From Antedon mediterranea (Eukaryota; Echinodermata; Crinoidea; Comatulida; Antedonidae), in contig NC_092670.1 in the NCBI RefSeq assembly GCF_964355755.1, positions 9,487,201-9,551,200 on the forward strand: DNA of 64,000 nucleotides, in the 5' to 3' direction. Of the stretch, positions 1 to 11,528 are shown piece by piece. The first letter of the stretch is position 1. Every line of letters starts with the position of its first letter. The notes under the pieces were generated by a model that searched no databases, had not been told where the DNA came from, and saw only the letters and a list, made by a program, of their open reading frames with translations. The position numbers and the translations under genes were made by a program.

Positions 1-1461
1 ATCAAAATACCAGGTTTCCTTAAATAAACGGTTTCTCTACAATAATCAATACGAGTGTTGCATGAATATAGGTTGATTGTAGTGTTTAAACATATATTGT
101 TTCCTATTTGTTTCACAGAAAAGTGTCCCCTTATTAGGGGTATTTATACTGAATAAAATGGTACTTGATGTTGAGCAACGTTGTGTTAATGTTATATTAT
201 GTTTTATAACTTATGCATTTTATAATTATAATTTATAAAAATTACTTTTATAATTGATATACAAAAAAGAATTTATTTTTTTCAAAACTATAAAGCAACA
301 TCTTTTTATGACATCAGCAGCAAATCATTAAACAGAAATTATAATTATTCTTGAAACTCCGCCCAAAGATTAATATTAAAAAGAACATTAGCAACTCTTC
401 AGGGATGAGTATTAAAATAAATTGTAGCATTGAAATTCTAAATATAAAAACGAGAAAGAAGCAGGACAGTGAATTGATGAGGTCAAACCATGACAACCGG
501 CCAATGAAGAAGGACATATGGGATGCGAGAGGTCGGTTAAAAGGGGGACAGAATCGAAAATGGCAACGGTGATTTTTATGCATTAGAAACACATGTTAAT
601 CGAATTGGATACCCACGGGGCATTAGACGGCTATGAACAACATTAAAATTGACGTAAAAATAATCTGACGACAATTCTTGAAGACAATTCTGGCTTGATA
701 GGGAGTTTAACACATGAATATAGTGTAAGATTAAGTGAGAGCTAGTAACAAGGCAATGTTGCATTGGTGACGGCCTGCTCACCCCAGAGACTTTATAATT
801 TGAAGTGTGTCATGAACACTTCCTATTAATATAGTAAATGATAGATCAAGGTAAAAAGAAGGGGGTAATCTTAACCTATGGACAACCCAAGCTGTCAAAA
901 TAGGATTTGAAATGCTACAAATGATGTAAGCAGCCACAGGCTGTAAGAAAATGAAACGGAAAAAGGGGGGATTGCCTGCAGGTTAACACGAATACAAAAG
1001 GGAAATGATCTAGATGGACGGAAGGTATAATTCCACTTATTAGTTGGCTGTAGTGACAAGGAATATAAGTTAAACCAGACGACAACGCAAAAAGTGATTT
1101 TAATTAGTAGTGACACTTATAATTTAAATTAAATTATTGAGATTGTGTTTTTTATATATTTTTGTCAATATCTGTGGTCAATCATCAAAAAACAAAAGAT
1201 GGTTAAAAACATGGTTCTCTTAAGGGGATACATGGACAGAGTTTCTCGATAACATAAACAAAACTTTTTTTTCCAACAGCACAATACTAAAAAAAAACCT
1301 CTTCACGTCTAAAAAACCATATTCTGTCCGACAAATTAGTGCTCAATTACCAAATGAAGTCTGTTTAAAACACATACTGACCGCACCTTTGATTTCCGGC
1401 CATTTATCTTTATCTTCCCAAGTTTCATATTTCAATTGGTTTAAAAAAATCTAATATCACA
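1..1461. other. AT-rich non-coding stretch
   Basis: No convincing gene. A short CTATTAAGGGGACAC-family piece (GTGTCCCCTTATTAGGGGT) lies near 122-140. Around 350-590 both strands are open for 70-90 codons, which I read as chance in a purine-rich patch. Confidence 0.5.
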
Positions 1462-1590
1462 GGAAAATTTGCATTGTATGTCACATATGTATCATATGGA
1501 GGTGGAGCGTGTATTAATAAAGGTTAATGTTAGGCTTGGTACATGAAAACATGTGACACATTACGCGACACTGTATTATAGAATTTTCTG
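1462..1590. mobile_element. Small palindromic MITE (ACAGAATT family), copy 1
   Basis: Imperfect inverted arms: GGAAAATTTGCATTGTATGT, then CACATATGTATCAT, mirrored by ACATGTGACACATTACGCGA, then CACTGTATTATAGAATTTTC. The same layout occurs at 43851-43985 and, less complete, at 55628-55762. No coding sequence. Confidence 0.45.
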
Positions 1591-2084
1591 ATGATAGTGT
1601 AGAATTATTATAACAATAACAGTAGTAATGACCATAATAACTAGAGTAATGATAACAACCATTTTAAATGTAAATATGTATATGTTCGTCGTGAGGTGGT
1701 TTCCCGAATGATCGTAAAATCAAAACGGTACTGTGTATGACCAACTAGCGTTATTGTCACCGGCTAGTCATCCATTCATAGAAGTACTGATGTAGTAGCC
1801 TACCTGTACGGAGACCATAGAATGTGACCCGAGGCATGACTAACTACGACTTTTAGATGATAGAAAGTTGAGAAAAAATGTTACGAGTAGTTGTACGACA
1901 TGAAGATGTTTATGAAATTATGTCAATAATGTTTACACACTAGGCATACAAATAGTAATGTTTGTTAGTAAAAATAATTTTGAGTTAATCAGAATAAGAT
2001 ATAAGGAAGAAAAGCAAAGAGACTATGGAGCGGCTATTCCTGAATATACAATACTAAGTATCGTAGATTTAAATTATAAATTTT

Positions 2085-2310
2085 AGGCGATCTTGTCAAA
2101 GGTCAAGCGCCTATAGCCTGCCACGTTTCGATATTCAATATTGAACTTGACCTTGAACGGTGTAAGGCCCTCGCTAATGCGGGTTGCTTCACCGTTCTGG
2201 ATTCTGCAGATTTCGCTTTCAAACTTAAGGTCAAGGAAGCCCTCCAAATCTCGTGGAGTAAACCTTCTTTGAAACAAATCTATAACTTAGGCATCACACT
2301 TGCCATATGA
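2085..2310 (+). pseudogene. Penelope-like element: GIY-YIG endonuclease C-terminal remnant
   Basis: Read on the plus strand, this segment ends with LKVKEALQISWSKPSLKQIY, then NLGITLAI and TGA. This is the typical C-terminus of the GIY-YIG endonuclease domain of Penelope-like retroelements (a cysteine and hydrophobic stretch, then K-[IV]-K-E-A-L-x-I-x-W-x-K-P-x-L). Upstream in the same frame is a degenerate LERCKALANAGCFTVLDSAD. About 75 codons survive and the reverse-transcriptase part is missing. The reverse strand is also open here (2277-2083), but that frame is a shadow. The characteristic 3' tail follows at 2405-2530. It is a 5'-truncated insertion, as is usual for this family. Confidence 0.72.
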
Positions 2311-2530
2311 TTGGTTGTTGCCTACATTCCTTGTTTTATTATGCTAATTACTTTACTTATTTACATACAATATGTCCTGTTGGTATATAAGCACTCTAGG
2401 CGTTGTTTACTGTTCTGATGATGAGAATAATTTCTCGAAACATCACATTTACATTTTAAGGCAATTTGCCTTTTTATTAAATGCCTCGTTATAGTCATCC
2501 TAACTCGCAAGTTTGGTGGTATTATTCATA
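2311..2530 (+). repeat. Penelope-like element 3' untranslated tail
   Basis: Downstream of the GIY-YIG remnant, TTCTGATGATGAGAATAATT followed by TCTCGAAACATCAC matches the motif that many Penelope-like and related GIY-YIG elements carry after the stop codon (a CTGATGATG...CGAAAC signature). The exact 3' end is not visible. Confidence 0.5.
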
Positions 2531-2934
2531 AATATGTATATGTTTGTATGATGTAGTATGTTTAAGCAGATATTAGCCCTTGATAGCATTTGCAGCAATA
2601 AAGAAATTGAATTGAGTTATACAGACAGTACCGAGAATTAGTGGAGGTGGAGAAAAACCCTGCATTGATACTAATTTGATAAAGATGTCAATTTTAACAC
2701 ACTTGTGACAAGTGCAAAAAGCCTTGTTTCCTGTCAAATTCATTTGACTGCTTTTACGTTTAGAATCAGTTTTCAAGAGATAATTAAATAATAATTTAAA
2801 CCGGCTTCGTTGGATTAGCTACTAATAGCTACGATTCTTTGATATCAATGTATTGCTATACTGTGAATGTACAATAAAATGTTGTTTCAACATTTATATA
2901 AATGATATTTAAATCCAAAGGCTTGAAATTACTG

Positions 2935-3140
2935 AAAAAATGACAATGTTGTTGGTATCAGTGGCTGGATCTCAATGGACATACAAAATATAATAAGAAC
3001 TGATAAAATGACAATGCTGTGGGTATCAGTGGCTGGATCTCAATGGACATAAGCAAAAAGCTAAATGAAAACGATAAAGCAAAACGGAAAAATTTTCAGA
3101 GCTTTCAGGCAACACTAGCCCTTCAAATCATCAATATATT
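2935..3140 (-). repeat. Penelope-like element 3' tail with an internal 68-bp direct duplication
   Basis: On the minus strand this reads GAAGGGCTAGTGTTGCCTGA, then AAGCTCTGAAAATTTT and a tail ending in TGAGATCCAGCCACTGATAC. That resembles the 3' end of a Penelope-type element. The TGAGATCCAGCCACTG block occurs twice (2941-2984 and 3009-3053), offset by 68 bp, like the tandem long-terminal-repeat-like ends of these elements. Relatives lie at 4110-4165 and 50468-50602. Confidence 0.5.
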
Positions 3141-4109
3141 AATATATTTTGAATTTTGAAGTTAAAATGTTGTATTATTGTATATTTTAAATACTATAAT
3201 AATAATATGATTCTTGTAAGTTACTTAATTGGTTTTAGTGTTGATGTTCTAGTTTAACTAAATAAAGGCGCCTCAACCAAAGCTTTAGAAAAACCCCGAC
3301 AGGACATGGTGATGACTTGAATAAATATGAATAAAATATTGACAATTATGAGCAATTACATCAAAAACACATAGTGTATTGACAGACTTTACAGTTTTGC
3401 CAAATAAAGTCACTCACTTAAAATTGAAAAATCCAAAATATCTAGAACACATAACGGAGACACGAACAAAAGCGGAAAAAGGGGTGGCGGGGTCAGCTTT
3501 AGATAAATCTGTCAACGGACAACTGCCCAATCAAAATGCTTGCTATTACCGATTACAATCCGTATAACTCCCTAGCTAGTAATTCAATGAAGAGATGGGG
3601 GAAATCTCAGGGACGAATGGCTAAAGGGGGGAACAGGCTGATCAATTTGGACAGGCAGATTTTTTGTTGCTGGACACATAGAACGATGGAACTGACAAAA
3701 TCAATGAACACATTTTGACGAGATTTGCTGTCAAATCCTCTAAAAATGGGTCAGGGAATTAGTTTAACTGAATTGTTCTACTTTTAAAATGATAAAAACA
3801 TGACCAACATATTTTCTTGCAATCTACAATTGTTTGTTCAAAAATGTATTTTAACAGATCTCTTTGTAAATTATCATAGTATTTTAAATAATTAAAAATT
3901 GTCATAAGTCAAGCTTTATTTAAAAACACTATTTTCATTAATCGTCATCACCTTGAATATTTTTACTGAAGTATTTTATATTATTATTATTATTTTATAT
4001 TATTACAAACTATAAACAATTTTAAAATGCAAAGTAACCTTTCAAGTATTTCTAAATATGAAACCAAATAATTAGTCATTTTTAATTAATTTGTTTGATA
4101 TATTTATTT

Positions 4110-4165
4110 TTGTGGCTAGTGTTGCCCGAAAACTTTGCAATTTATCAGACTGTTTTTACCTTTAC
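4110..4165 (+). repeat. Fragment of the same Penelope-like tail
   Basis: GGCTAGTGTTGCCCGAAAAC is the plus-strand counterpart of the 2935-3140 repeat. The rest of the element is lost. Confidence 0.4.
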
Positions 4166-4318
4166 AAATTTATTTATTTTAAATATCAGTAATTAAAGTT
4201 ATTACTTTTGCATATATTTTTAAAAAAAATTTCCAAATAGATTCAAATCAAATCATCTATACATATAATTAGTTCAAAAGCACATTAAATTTGGAATACA
4301 TTCTTGTTCAATTTGGCT

Positions 4319-4520
4319 TTATTTTTTTTTTTTTATTCAATTTTCAGGCACAAAAAAACACAACAAGACAGCGGTGCAGCACCCTGAGGATTGCCATGAG
4401 TGCAAAGAACTATCAAGATGGCTCTCCATATACTGCACTTGAACATATAAGTAAACAATAAAAATACAAAGACATAAAAATTTAAAAATTGCAAAGCATC
4501 AAATTGAACAATCATTAAAT
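4319..4520 (-). mobile_element. Retroposon 3' end with poly(A), minus orientation
   Basis: A 14-base poly(T) on the plus strand (poly(A) in minus orientation) follows TGTGCCTGAAAATTGAATAA. Upstream on the minus strand is CCTCAGGGTGCTGCACCGCT. A GC-richer body ending in AATAAA-like sequence and poly(A) is typical of a LINE or SINE 3' end. The 5' end is not defined. Confidence 0.4.
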
Positions 4521-4526
4521 TGAATC

Positions 4527-4553
4527 TAAAAATAAATATATATATATATATAT
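4527..4553. repeat. (TA)n microsatellite
   Basis: An uninterrupted run of TA dinucleotides, about 10 units, lies just upstream (minus sense) of the retroposon end. Confidence 0.85.
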
Positions 4554-4795
4554 AAATGTACAGATAAAAATGATTGTTTAAAGATAAAAAAATTAAAAAT
4601 TTGCCTGACGTAAGACCGGAGGGTTAAGTTAAGGTTGTTTAGAATGGAGGAGAAAAACTCGCAAAAGAACACAATTTAATGAAACAAAAGAGAAAGTTTG
4701 TTTATATCAATGCAGTTGTTATGGGCAAGGTTAGAATAAAAATGTAGGTTGGTTGAGAGTTTGATTGAACAGATCTGTTTGTACTGAGTGTCCAG

Positions 4796-5117
4796 TTGTC
4801 TGTAGGTTTCCAAAAGTCTTCAACCCTACATATTACTTGGTGCCTCAAAATGATGCTTTTCACATACTGGGGCGAGAAAACGAGAATTCCACTTCCTGGA
4901 CTGGTCAGCCATCTTATGATTCATAGGCAACGAAACGACAAGAACGCAAGGACTGGCTGTGTATCATCAAGGCGGTCATACAATGATTGGGCAGTTTTTG
5001 GACAGAAAATGTTGGAAGGCATTCAAGAATGTGTACATGCTTTCATCGACTCATCGACTGTACTGCTGAGTGTGTGTGTCTCAGAGAGTGTGGTATCAGG
5101 TCGGCTGCTGTACCTTT
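4796..5117. other. GC-richer patch with a 107-codon open frame, unresolved
   Basis: This stretch is clearly richer in G+C than its flanks and open for 107 codons on the plus strand (4796-5119). The neighbouring plus frame is open except for two stops and includes ATKRQERKDWLCIIKAVIQ, faintly like the last helix of a PH domain. It sits directly upstream of the LINE fragment and may belong to the same insertion or to a retropseudogene. I cannot decide which. Confidence 0.2.
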
Positions 5118-5284
5118 AACAACAACATTGCTCCTAGTTATCTAATTGAGCTAATTTCTAGAGTCCCTGCTCGAGCCATCAGAACAAGAGGTGATTTAAT
5201 TTATCCTAAAGTCAATTTGGAATGTTTTCAACATGCTTTTATTAAATCTGTCCTAATTTTTATAATAATTTACCAACTATAACT
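5118..5284 (+). pseudogene. LINE-type reverse transcriptase C-terminus remnant
   Basis: The plus strand encodes NNNIAPSYLIELISRVPARA, then IRTRGDLIYPKVNLECFQHA and FI. This matches the end of the reverse-transcriptase ORF of Jockey/CR1/L2-type LINEs: an N-x-x-APSYL-x-x-LI motif, a basic stretch, then a PK...ECF..AFIYS motif leading to WN-x-LP. The expected W-N-x-L-P motif appears only after a frame shift (NNLPT read from about 5265), so the copy is broken. Nothing of the RT palm domain is present upstream. The exact LINE clade cannot be settled by eye. Confidence 0.6.
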
Positions 5285-5847
5285 CTGGGAATGCAATATC
5301 AAATATACATTGCACTTAAGTTGAAAATTTATATTGATACATTTGTATTACAATATTGATTTAACAGTATATTATATATTGTTTGCAATTTATTTTAATT
5401 TGATTAAAGAGGGTCCTTTGAATATCAGTTCCATTGGGCTAAACTGTAAGGGTTGAACATGGTTGAAATAACCACAAAAAAAAGGTTAGTGGGCATTACT
5501 TTACCAGAGCATCCTTCACTGACTCTGCATTTCATATTTAATTTTTAGTAAAAATGTGTTGAAATTGATAAAATAAAGAATATTGTATATGACCAGGTAC
5601 AGTCTCCGCTAGTCTGGGTAAATAATTTGGCAAAAAACATTATCCTTGGATTGCAGTGAAAAGTCTTATGTCTATATTTAGCCTAAATTAAAGAGTGGGA
5701 TTATACTAGGTCATAAATAGTACGTATCTTCCTTTGGTTTGGATGTCAAATACAAAACAATGGGTCAGGCAAAACAATCCAGGTCTGAGATTTGAAAGCT
5801 CACACTGTTTCCATGTTTAGTTTACATTGTTTATAATAAGTCCTTTA

Positions 5848-6247
5848 AGGCCCATTCACACTAGGACGATAACGATCGACGATAAATATATAAGCATGCA
5901 TTTTTTTAACATAAAACAAAAGAAATTAGAAAGGGTTTCGTTCTAGGACTATAGGATAATCATTTATGCTGTCTTTGATAAAAATAATATTTTTAAAATT
6001 CCAATCAAATGACGTCATGATACATAAAAACAATAAAATCGTTGTATTGTCACGATATTATTGCTCTTACTAATCATGACGTCATTTGATTGAACGTGTG
6101 AAAATATAATTTTCATCAAAGGAAGCATAGATGGTTATTCTATAGTTCTAGAATGAAAAGGTTTTATATTTCTTTTATTTTATGTATGAAAAATGCAAAT
6201 TATTGTCTATTATCGTCGATCGTTATCATTCTAGCGTGAATGGGCCT
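5848..6247. mobile_element. 400-bp palindromic MITE with TTA target duplication (Harbinger-like)
   Basis: The element begins AGGCCCATTCACACTAGG, then ACGATAACGATCGACGAT, and ends with the reverse complement, TCGTCGATCGTTATCATT leading to AGCGTGAATGGGCCT. It is flanked by TTA on both sides (5845-5847 and 6248-6250). The arms remain complementary for nearly 200 bp each, so the whole element is one large hairpin with its axis near 6045. A 3-bp TTA duplication is the hallmark of PIF/Harbinger transposition, so this is a non-autonomous Harbinger-type MITE by inference. It has no ORF. Two perfect TGACGTCA sites (6010-6017 and 6077-6084) sit symmetrically about the axis. Confidence 0.85.
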
Positions 6248-6250
6248 TTA

Positions 6251-7868
6251 CTCTCTTTCCACCCAATGCCTTGCTGACTTAGCTCCTATAGAATATGGAA
6301 GAGCCACTAACAAAAGCTTCTGAATACTGTAAATGTTGAGATTAAAAAACATGCAATGTAGGTCATCGTTTGACATCAGCTTCTTGTGAAATAAAAATAA
6401 AATCGTCAACAATAGTAAAACTGATTAAAATTGACAGCAAAATTATACCTACGTTTCTGCTTATTTGATTATCATTAATACTCACTGCTAATCTATTTTT
6501 TAAAAACTTCACCAAAATTAGAAATTGTTAAAAGTGTGACAAAATAAACAAGATTGACAATCGTAATATATAGGTTAACTTTTGACAGGTCAAATATAAT
6601 GAAATTGTCTGAAATAGGTATTAAAAATTGACAATCTATCAATCAATCACTGAATATTTTTTACTTCTAGCACAAACTAGTAAAAAGAAAGTAAGGACCT
6701 GTTGCTGTAACAAACAAAAGACTACTTTAATTGTGTGTATAAAATACAATATCTTTATTTATGTGGTAGAAGATATGCCACCTCTAATGTTAAATAATGG
6801 CAAATTGGGGATTCCCGCTAATTGGGGATTTCCAAAAATAAAATGCAGAGAGGTTTGTCATAGCTGTAGATGAAATATTATAATGTAATCCTTTGATTGG
6901 TTGATCTTGTATTGAAGGTACATAACCTGTTCATCTTATTGGAACCATTGAGATTTTGTTTAGGCTTGTAAATAATGTGTGATTGAAACTAAAGTAATCT
7001 ACTCTATGTCCAAAACCTGAGTTCAGTCATTTTACATGGTGTACCCTAGACATCTACTTAAATAATAGTTTATTTTAGAAAGGTACAGGAGTGTTATAAA
7101 ACAAATGTTTTGTATTCATTGAATGGAAAGGATTATTTATTGAAATGAAAGCCTGTCCTAATCACTGTATAGAACATTCACTCTTTTAAATGAAAATATT
7201 CTATCTATTCAACATATAAACATTCATTATTTGTATAAAATTATTTTGTTCAGTTGAGGTCCAATACAAACACACAATTTTCTGAACTAATTTTTCTTGC
7301 TTTAATTCATTAATAAACAACCCAATGTGTAATTTTACAAATTATTTTCCAACCTAATTCATAGCGTGTAGTCATATTAAATTTAAATTAGAACAAATGT
7401 GGGTTTTTCACTTTCCGACAACTGACCGATAAATTGGAATTGACCGAAATAATTATTCTATTTCTAAGAAAGGAAGAAAAATGTATTTAAACTTAGGGAC
7501 TGGAGACCTAGTACCCAATCCCCAAATGTAATCAGTGTTACATATTAGGTAATGAATTACGACAGCAATGATTTTGACCAAAATGTTTCTGTAATTACCA
7601 ACATAATTCAATACCAGGCAAAAATGTCTGTAACAAAAAGTTCAACAGGGTAGTTTTAAAATTTAGAAACCTCATAATGAAAGTTAATATTCATAGCATC
7701 TGCCAAGGAAAACAGAATAATGAGAGCAACAATTTTTAGCTTGTAAACTGTCTGTTCCAATCACGGTAAAATACCACTGATTTACCATAAATGAAACTGG
7801 AAAACTCATCATCTTAGCCTGCTCTGTACTGTGTACAGTTTAGTACTGTGTACAGTACTGTAAAGGTG
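6251..7868. other. AT-rich non-coding stretch
   Basis: Only the short self-complementary repeats TGTACTGTGTACAG near 7826-7860 stand out. No gene or named repeat seen. Confidence 0.5.
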
Positions 7869-8072
7869 CACTTATGTCTACACAGAACTCAAATCATAAC
7901 ATAAGTGCTCCGAGCAACTTAACTCAACTGAACAGTTCCTCTCAGTTGCCCATACTTAAGCGCTCACACATCTAGTTCCGTTCAGTTACATGTAGTTGTT
8001 TGAAAGTCGACATAAGCGCTCTCGCGTAGGTAGTTCTTTTCACTTGAATGGAGTTCTGTGTCGACATAAGCT
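7869..8072. mobile_element. Degenerate palindromic MITE with CTTATGTCGAC boxes
   Basis: The ends are GCACTTATGTCTACACAGAA and its imperfect inverse TTCTGTGTCGACATAAGC. Further copies of the CGACATAAGCGCTC box lie inside, at about 7895, 7957 and 8010. The target duplication is not clear. No coding sequence. Confidence 0.55.
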
Positions 8073-8780
8073 TAATAGGGATATACTGAATAGCAGTACA
8101 ATTGATTAAATATAAAGATAGAAATATAATGTTGAGGTGGGGAATTGTCCAGGGCGAAATGTAGTCACAAGAGTAAAACATCCACAGGGAAAATCTAGTA
8201 GAACCAAGCAATACTACGGTCTGATTGACTGTAGCAACAAATTATAACCTCTGGACGGAATACCCATGTTGTCTATTAGGGTACATCGAACCCTAGGGAG
8301 CACGCTGCATGACCAGCGTCGGTGAAAATCTAGAAGCATTTTCATAGAATGACTACTTACTATCAATGACCGGTAACTATCGCAGACGCATTGTAGCAAT
8401 TATATATACGTTATTCAAAGTTACTAAGAATAAACACATTTAGGTATGAATCTGTATTTAATCCTTTATAAGCCCGTGTAGTAATCAATTTGCATACACA
8501 AATCATAACATCAGTTTCGAGCATTGTTTTTTATGCAATACAAAAACACATTTCTTTCGTTGTCTTTTGTACACGGCATACGTGACAATAGTAGTACAGT
8601 AAATAATATCCTATTCCTATTAGCAGAGTGATTAAGCGACTTTGATCAACATACTAATTGATTGATGGTGTTACTATTCTCTAATGCTGACAGACACAAA
8701 CAGCGTTGTCACGCAAGAATCTAGTAGTAGCATACTCCCACTCTAGTTAGCAGGTTCTCACTTCTGAATCTACTAGATTC
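8073..8780. other. Non-coding stretch with a GC-richer part
   Basis: 8200-8400 is GC-richer and open on the minus strand for 61 codons, without a domain. Nothing else recognised. Confidence 0.4.
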
Positions 8781-8909
8781 CCAGTATTTAGACAAGTTTC
8801 CCAGTATTTAGACAAGTTTCCCAGTATTTAGACAAGTTTCCCAGTATTTAGACAAGTTTCCCAGTATTTAGACAAGTTTCCCAGTATTTAGACAAGTTTC
8901 CCAGTATTA
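8781..8909. repeat. Perfect 20-bp tandem repeat, 6.45 copies
   Basis: The unit CCAGTATTTAGACAAGTTTC is repeated six times without a mismatch (8781-8900), followed by nine more bases. Perfect identity implies recent expansion, so copy number is probably variable between individuals. Confidence 0.97.
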
Positions 8910-9035
8910 TACCATCATATGCGTTTGCATGTGACAATTAAGAAATATCAGACAAAAATTGACATAGCATCAAGAATTTAAATCAAATCTGTTCATAAAA
9001 AGTACCCTATGTTTAAGTAAGTCTAGAAACAATCT

Positions 9036-9083
9036 CACTGCTGGCTGCCGTGGGTCCATGGAGGGCCTAATCAGAATTTCGTC
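9036..9083 (+). repeat. Interspersed repeat copy (GTGGGTCC..GAGGGCCTAATC)
   Basis: CACTGCTGGCTGCCGTGGGT, then CCATGGAGGGCCTAATC, matches the reverse complement of 60514-60565 at about 80%. The patch is GC-rich against its flanks. Family unknown. Confidence 0.5.
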
Positions 9084-10052
9084 ATTTTTCAAGTATACTT
9101 GAGGACCAGAATAAAACATTTAACATTTATTTAACACATGTGATAATTCTATTCTTCTAACATGAAAAATAATTCACATTTTGCGCAGTTTATCAGAATT
9201 CGGCATTGCAATATTTTGTAGATAATACTACCAAAAGAACAGAGTGCTCAAGTTTGGACTATAATAATGAACGAATAATGAAATATTTTGTGGATAAAGT
9301 ACAGAGAATCGAGCGCCCTAGTTTTCAGCCAGTGTGAACAAGGATATAGGCCTAACAGGAGAGGATTAGAATAAAAAAGATTAGGAAAGTGGTCTGACCG
9401 GTTAGGTCATGGATTACCTGTTGGCTAAAATTAACTTGGCCTTAATATTAATACACATGGCATTACTGTACCTTTCTAAATTTACTTAGCTTTTATTCTA
9501 AATGAAATACTCTGAATGCCTGTCTTTATATAAATTAAGCTATATTAGGCAAATTTGGCATATAGATTATATTTGTTTTATTTAGGGAAAGAGCTTAACT
9601 AGCAAATCCAAGGGATTAAGGTCTTTCATGACGGATAACTAAAGGATACCATAACAAATAGTTCAATGAACTTTTATAACACATCAAATATAGTAAAACT
9701 TGAAAGGCACTTTAGGTCCACTCACTACCAAATCTCTCCACATCTCCCAACATTTTTCTCCCAACAATTAAGTGGCACTAAAACAAATGTGTGTCGCCTA
9801 CTATTGGTATGCCATGTTGGACACTGTTATCCCCAGTTGTCAATAAAAGATAATAAATAATAGAATGGATCTATGGTAAAACTGTATGAAAGGTCCTTCA
9901 TATAACCTTTTATAGACATTAGATAAATCAAAGAATAATGCAAATAGTTAATCATCATTTAATATATTATATATTTCAAATTTTATAAACTGACTTTACA
10001 GTACATGACACTTCAATTTTATGTCATCTTATAATTTAGTTATAATATCACA

Positions 10053-10285
10053 AGAGTATATGATTTGTGGTTATTTAAACCTAGAAGCTTTCAATTACAA
10101 GGATTGCACTTGACCACTTAACCACAGATTTAAATATGTTGCATACCAGTACCATATCCTATATAAATGAGAGTATGTGATGCTTATTACAACTACAATT
10201 CTGATTTGAACCTAAAGGCCTAAAATTACAAGGCATACAACTGATCACCTAACCACAATTTAAAATATGTAGTATTTAAAAATCC
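10053..10285. repeat. Degenerate ~127-bp tandem duplication
   Basis: The two halves share TTAAACCTAGAAGCTTTCAA, or its cognate GAACCTAAAGGCCTAAAATT, then ACAAGG..(T)GACCACTTAACCACA, or ACAAGGCATACAACTGATCA. About 75% similar by eye. No coding sense. Confidence 0.5.
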
Positions 10286-11409
10286 ATTTAATAATTTCCT
10301 GTACTTTTTACTATCAAATCCTCGCATTCTTAGCATGTTTTTATTCCTATATCTGGTACTTTTCTGGCCAATGACCCACTGAGAACAGGGTGTACGCATG
10401 CATGCATTTGTGAATTGTCATTGATAAATGCCAAGGTTGTTCAGCCATAGTAGAACCCAGTTGGTTTGTTCTTTTAACAGGTGGATTACCTGTGAGATGT
10501 ATTACCTGTTGATAGTGGATTATCTATACCTGAGGATAACATTACCTACTCTATTGCTGGTTTCTATTAACATATCTATTCACAAAAGGGAAAGTTTGCA
10601 AAATATAAGATAAAATTATATAGCATATTGGGATATTTTCTAATAAATTTCCATTTCTCCTTATTACATTCGTAAAACTAAATAATTTTTGAGCGCTGTG
10701 TTTTTTGGATTTTTTTGCAAATGGAGTAAGAAATACTGTAGTATCATTGATTAAATTTATTGGATGGTTTACGAGTCTCCACATTGATTTTTCACAATTC
10801 TAACACAGAAGTCCAGCACAAACCAAAGGACCGGATAGTACATACAGTAGCTAGGAGTGGTCAAAATCTCTCTTTTTCATGGAATGCTATTTAAAACTAT
10901 AGATATAGCATTGACATTTTAAATTGTGTCCCTTTGTGAAAACCAAACCAAAAAAAAAGTTCATAAAAAAGTCATTTCAATGCACAGAACAATTACAAAG
11001 ACATTTTTACACAATATTGTTGAGAACTAACGAGTTTACTTTACATTTCTGCAGTATTTGGTCCAAATCCTATTGGATATCATACTTAGATAAATATTAA
11101 TATAACTTTACATATTTTGTTTTAATCTCCCTAATAATATCAGCAAAGGTTATTACATTTTGGCAATTTGTAAGATTATATTATTAAGATATAATATGAA
11201 CTTATTCATATTTGATTTTTACAATCAATATATACAAATAATAAAAAAAAAATATTAAACACTGTTGAGTGTTTACAAAACCAATCTCAAAAGTCACCTT
11301 TAAAATAGACAACAAGAATGTCATGGTCAACGAGATATTAATAAACATTCTGAATGATACAAATACAAGAGAAATATTTTGAATACAATAACAACCCTTT
11401 ACATTACAG

Positions 11410-11528
11410 ACAACTCATACCAACAAATTCCACCAAGGGTCGCTAAAACCCTGAATAGATACCGCTTCCCTCGTACATATTTAGGACTCCGGAAGGAGAT
11501 CAAAGAGGATTACCGAGGCTCATTCTAA
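11410..11528 (+). CDS. Candidate plus-strand terminal exon, unidentified protein
   Basis: After the acceptor CCTTTACATTACAG come two bases and 38 codons ending in TAA, encoding a basic peptide that starts NSYQQIPPRVAKTLNRYRFP and ends KEIKEDYRGSF. The stretch is distinctly richer in G+C than its flanks and carries RY/FP/TY residues rather than the Ile/Lys/Phe/Tyr/Asn skew of chance AT-rich ORFs. No upstream plus-strand exon was found to pair with it, and I do not recognise the sequence. The opposite strand just downstream (11747-11520) is open for 75 codons, which may be a shadow or 3' UTR. It could equally be an unnamed repeat or a conserved non-coding element. Confidence 0.22.

Noticed and set aside
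351-572. 73-codon plus frame and 92-codon minus frame overlapping at 314-592
   Set aside because: Both strands open together in a purine-rich patch. No family resemblance. A weak similarity to the patch at 3560-3660 is not enough to call a repeat.
2083-2277. Minus-strand 64-codon frame FTPRDLEGFLDLKFESEI
   Set aside because: The plus strand of the same segment matches a GIY-YIG retroelement C-terminus with its stop and tail, so the minus frame is its shadow.
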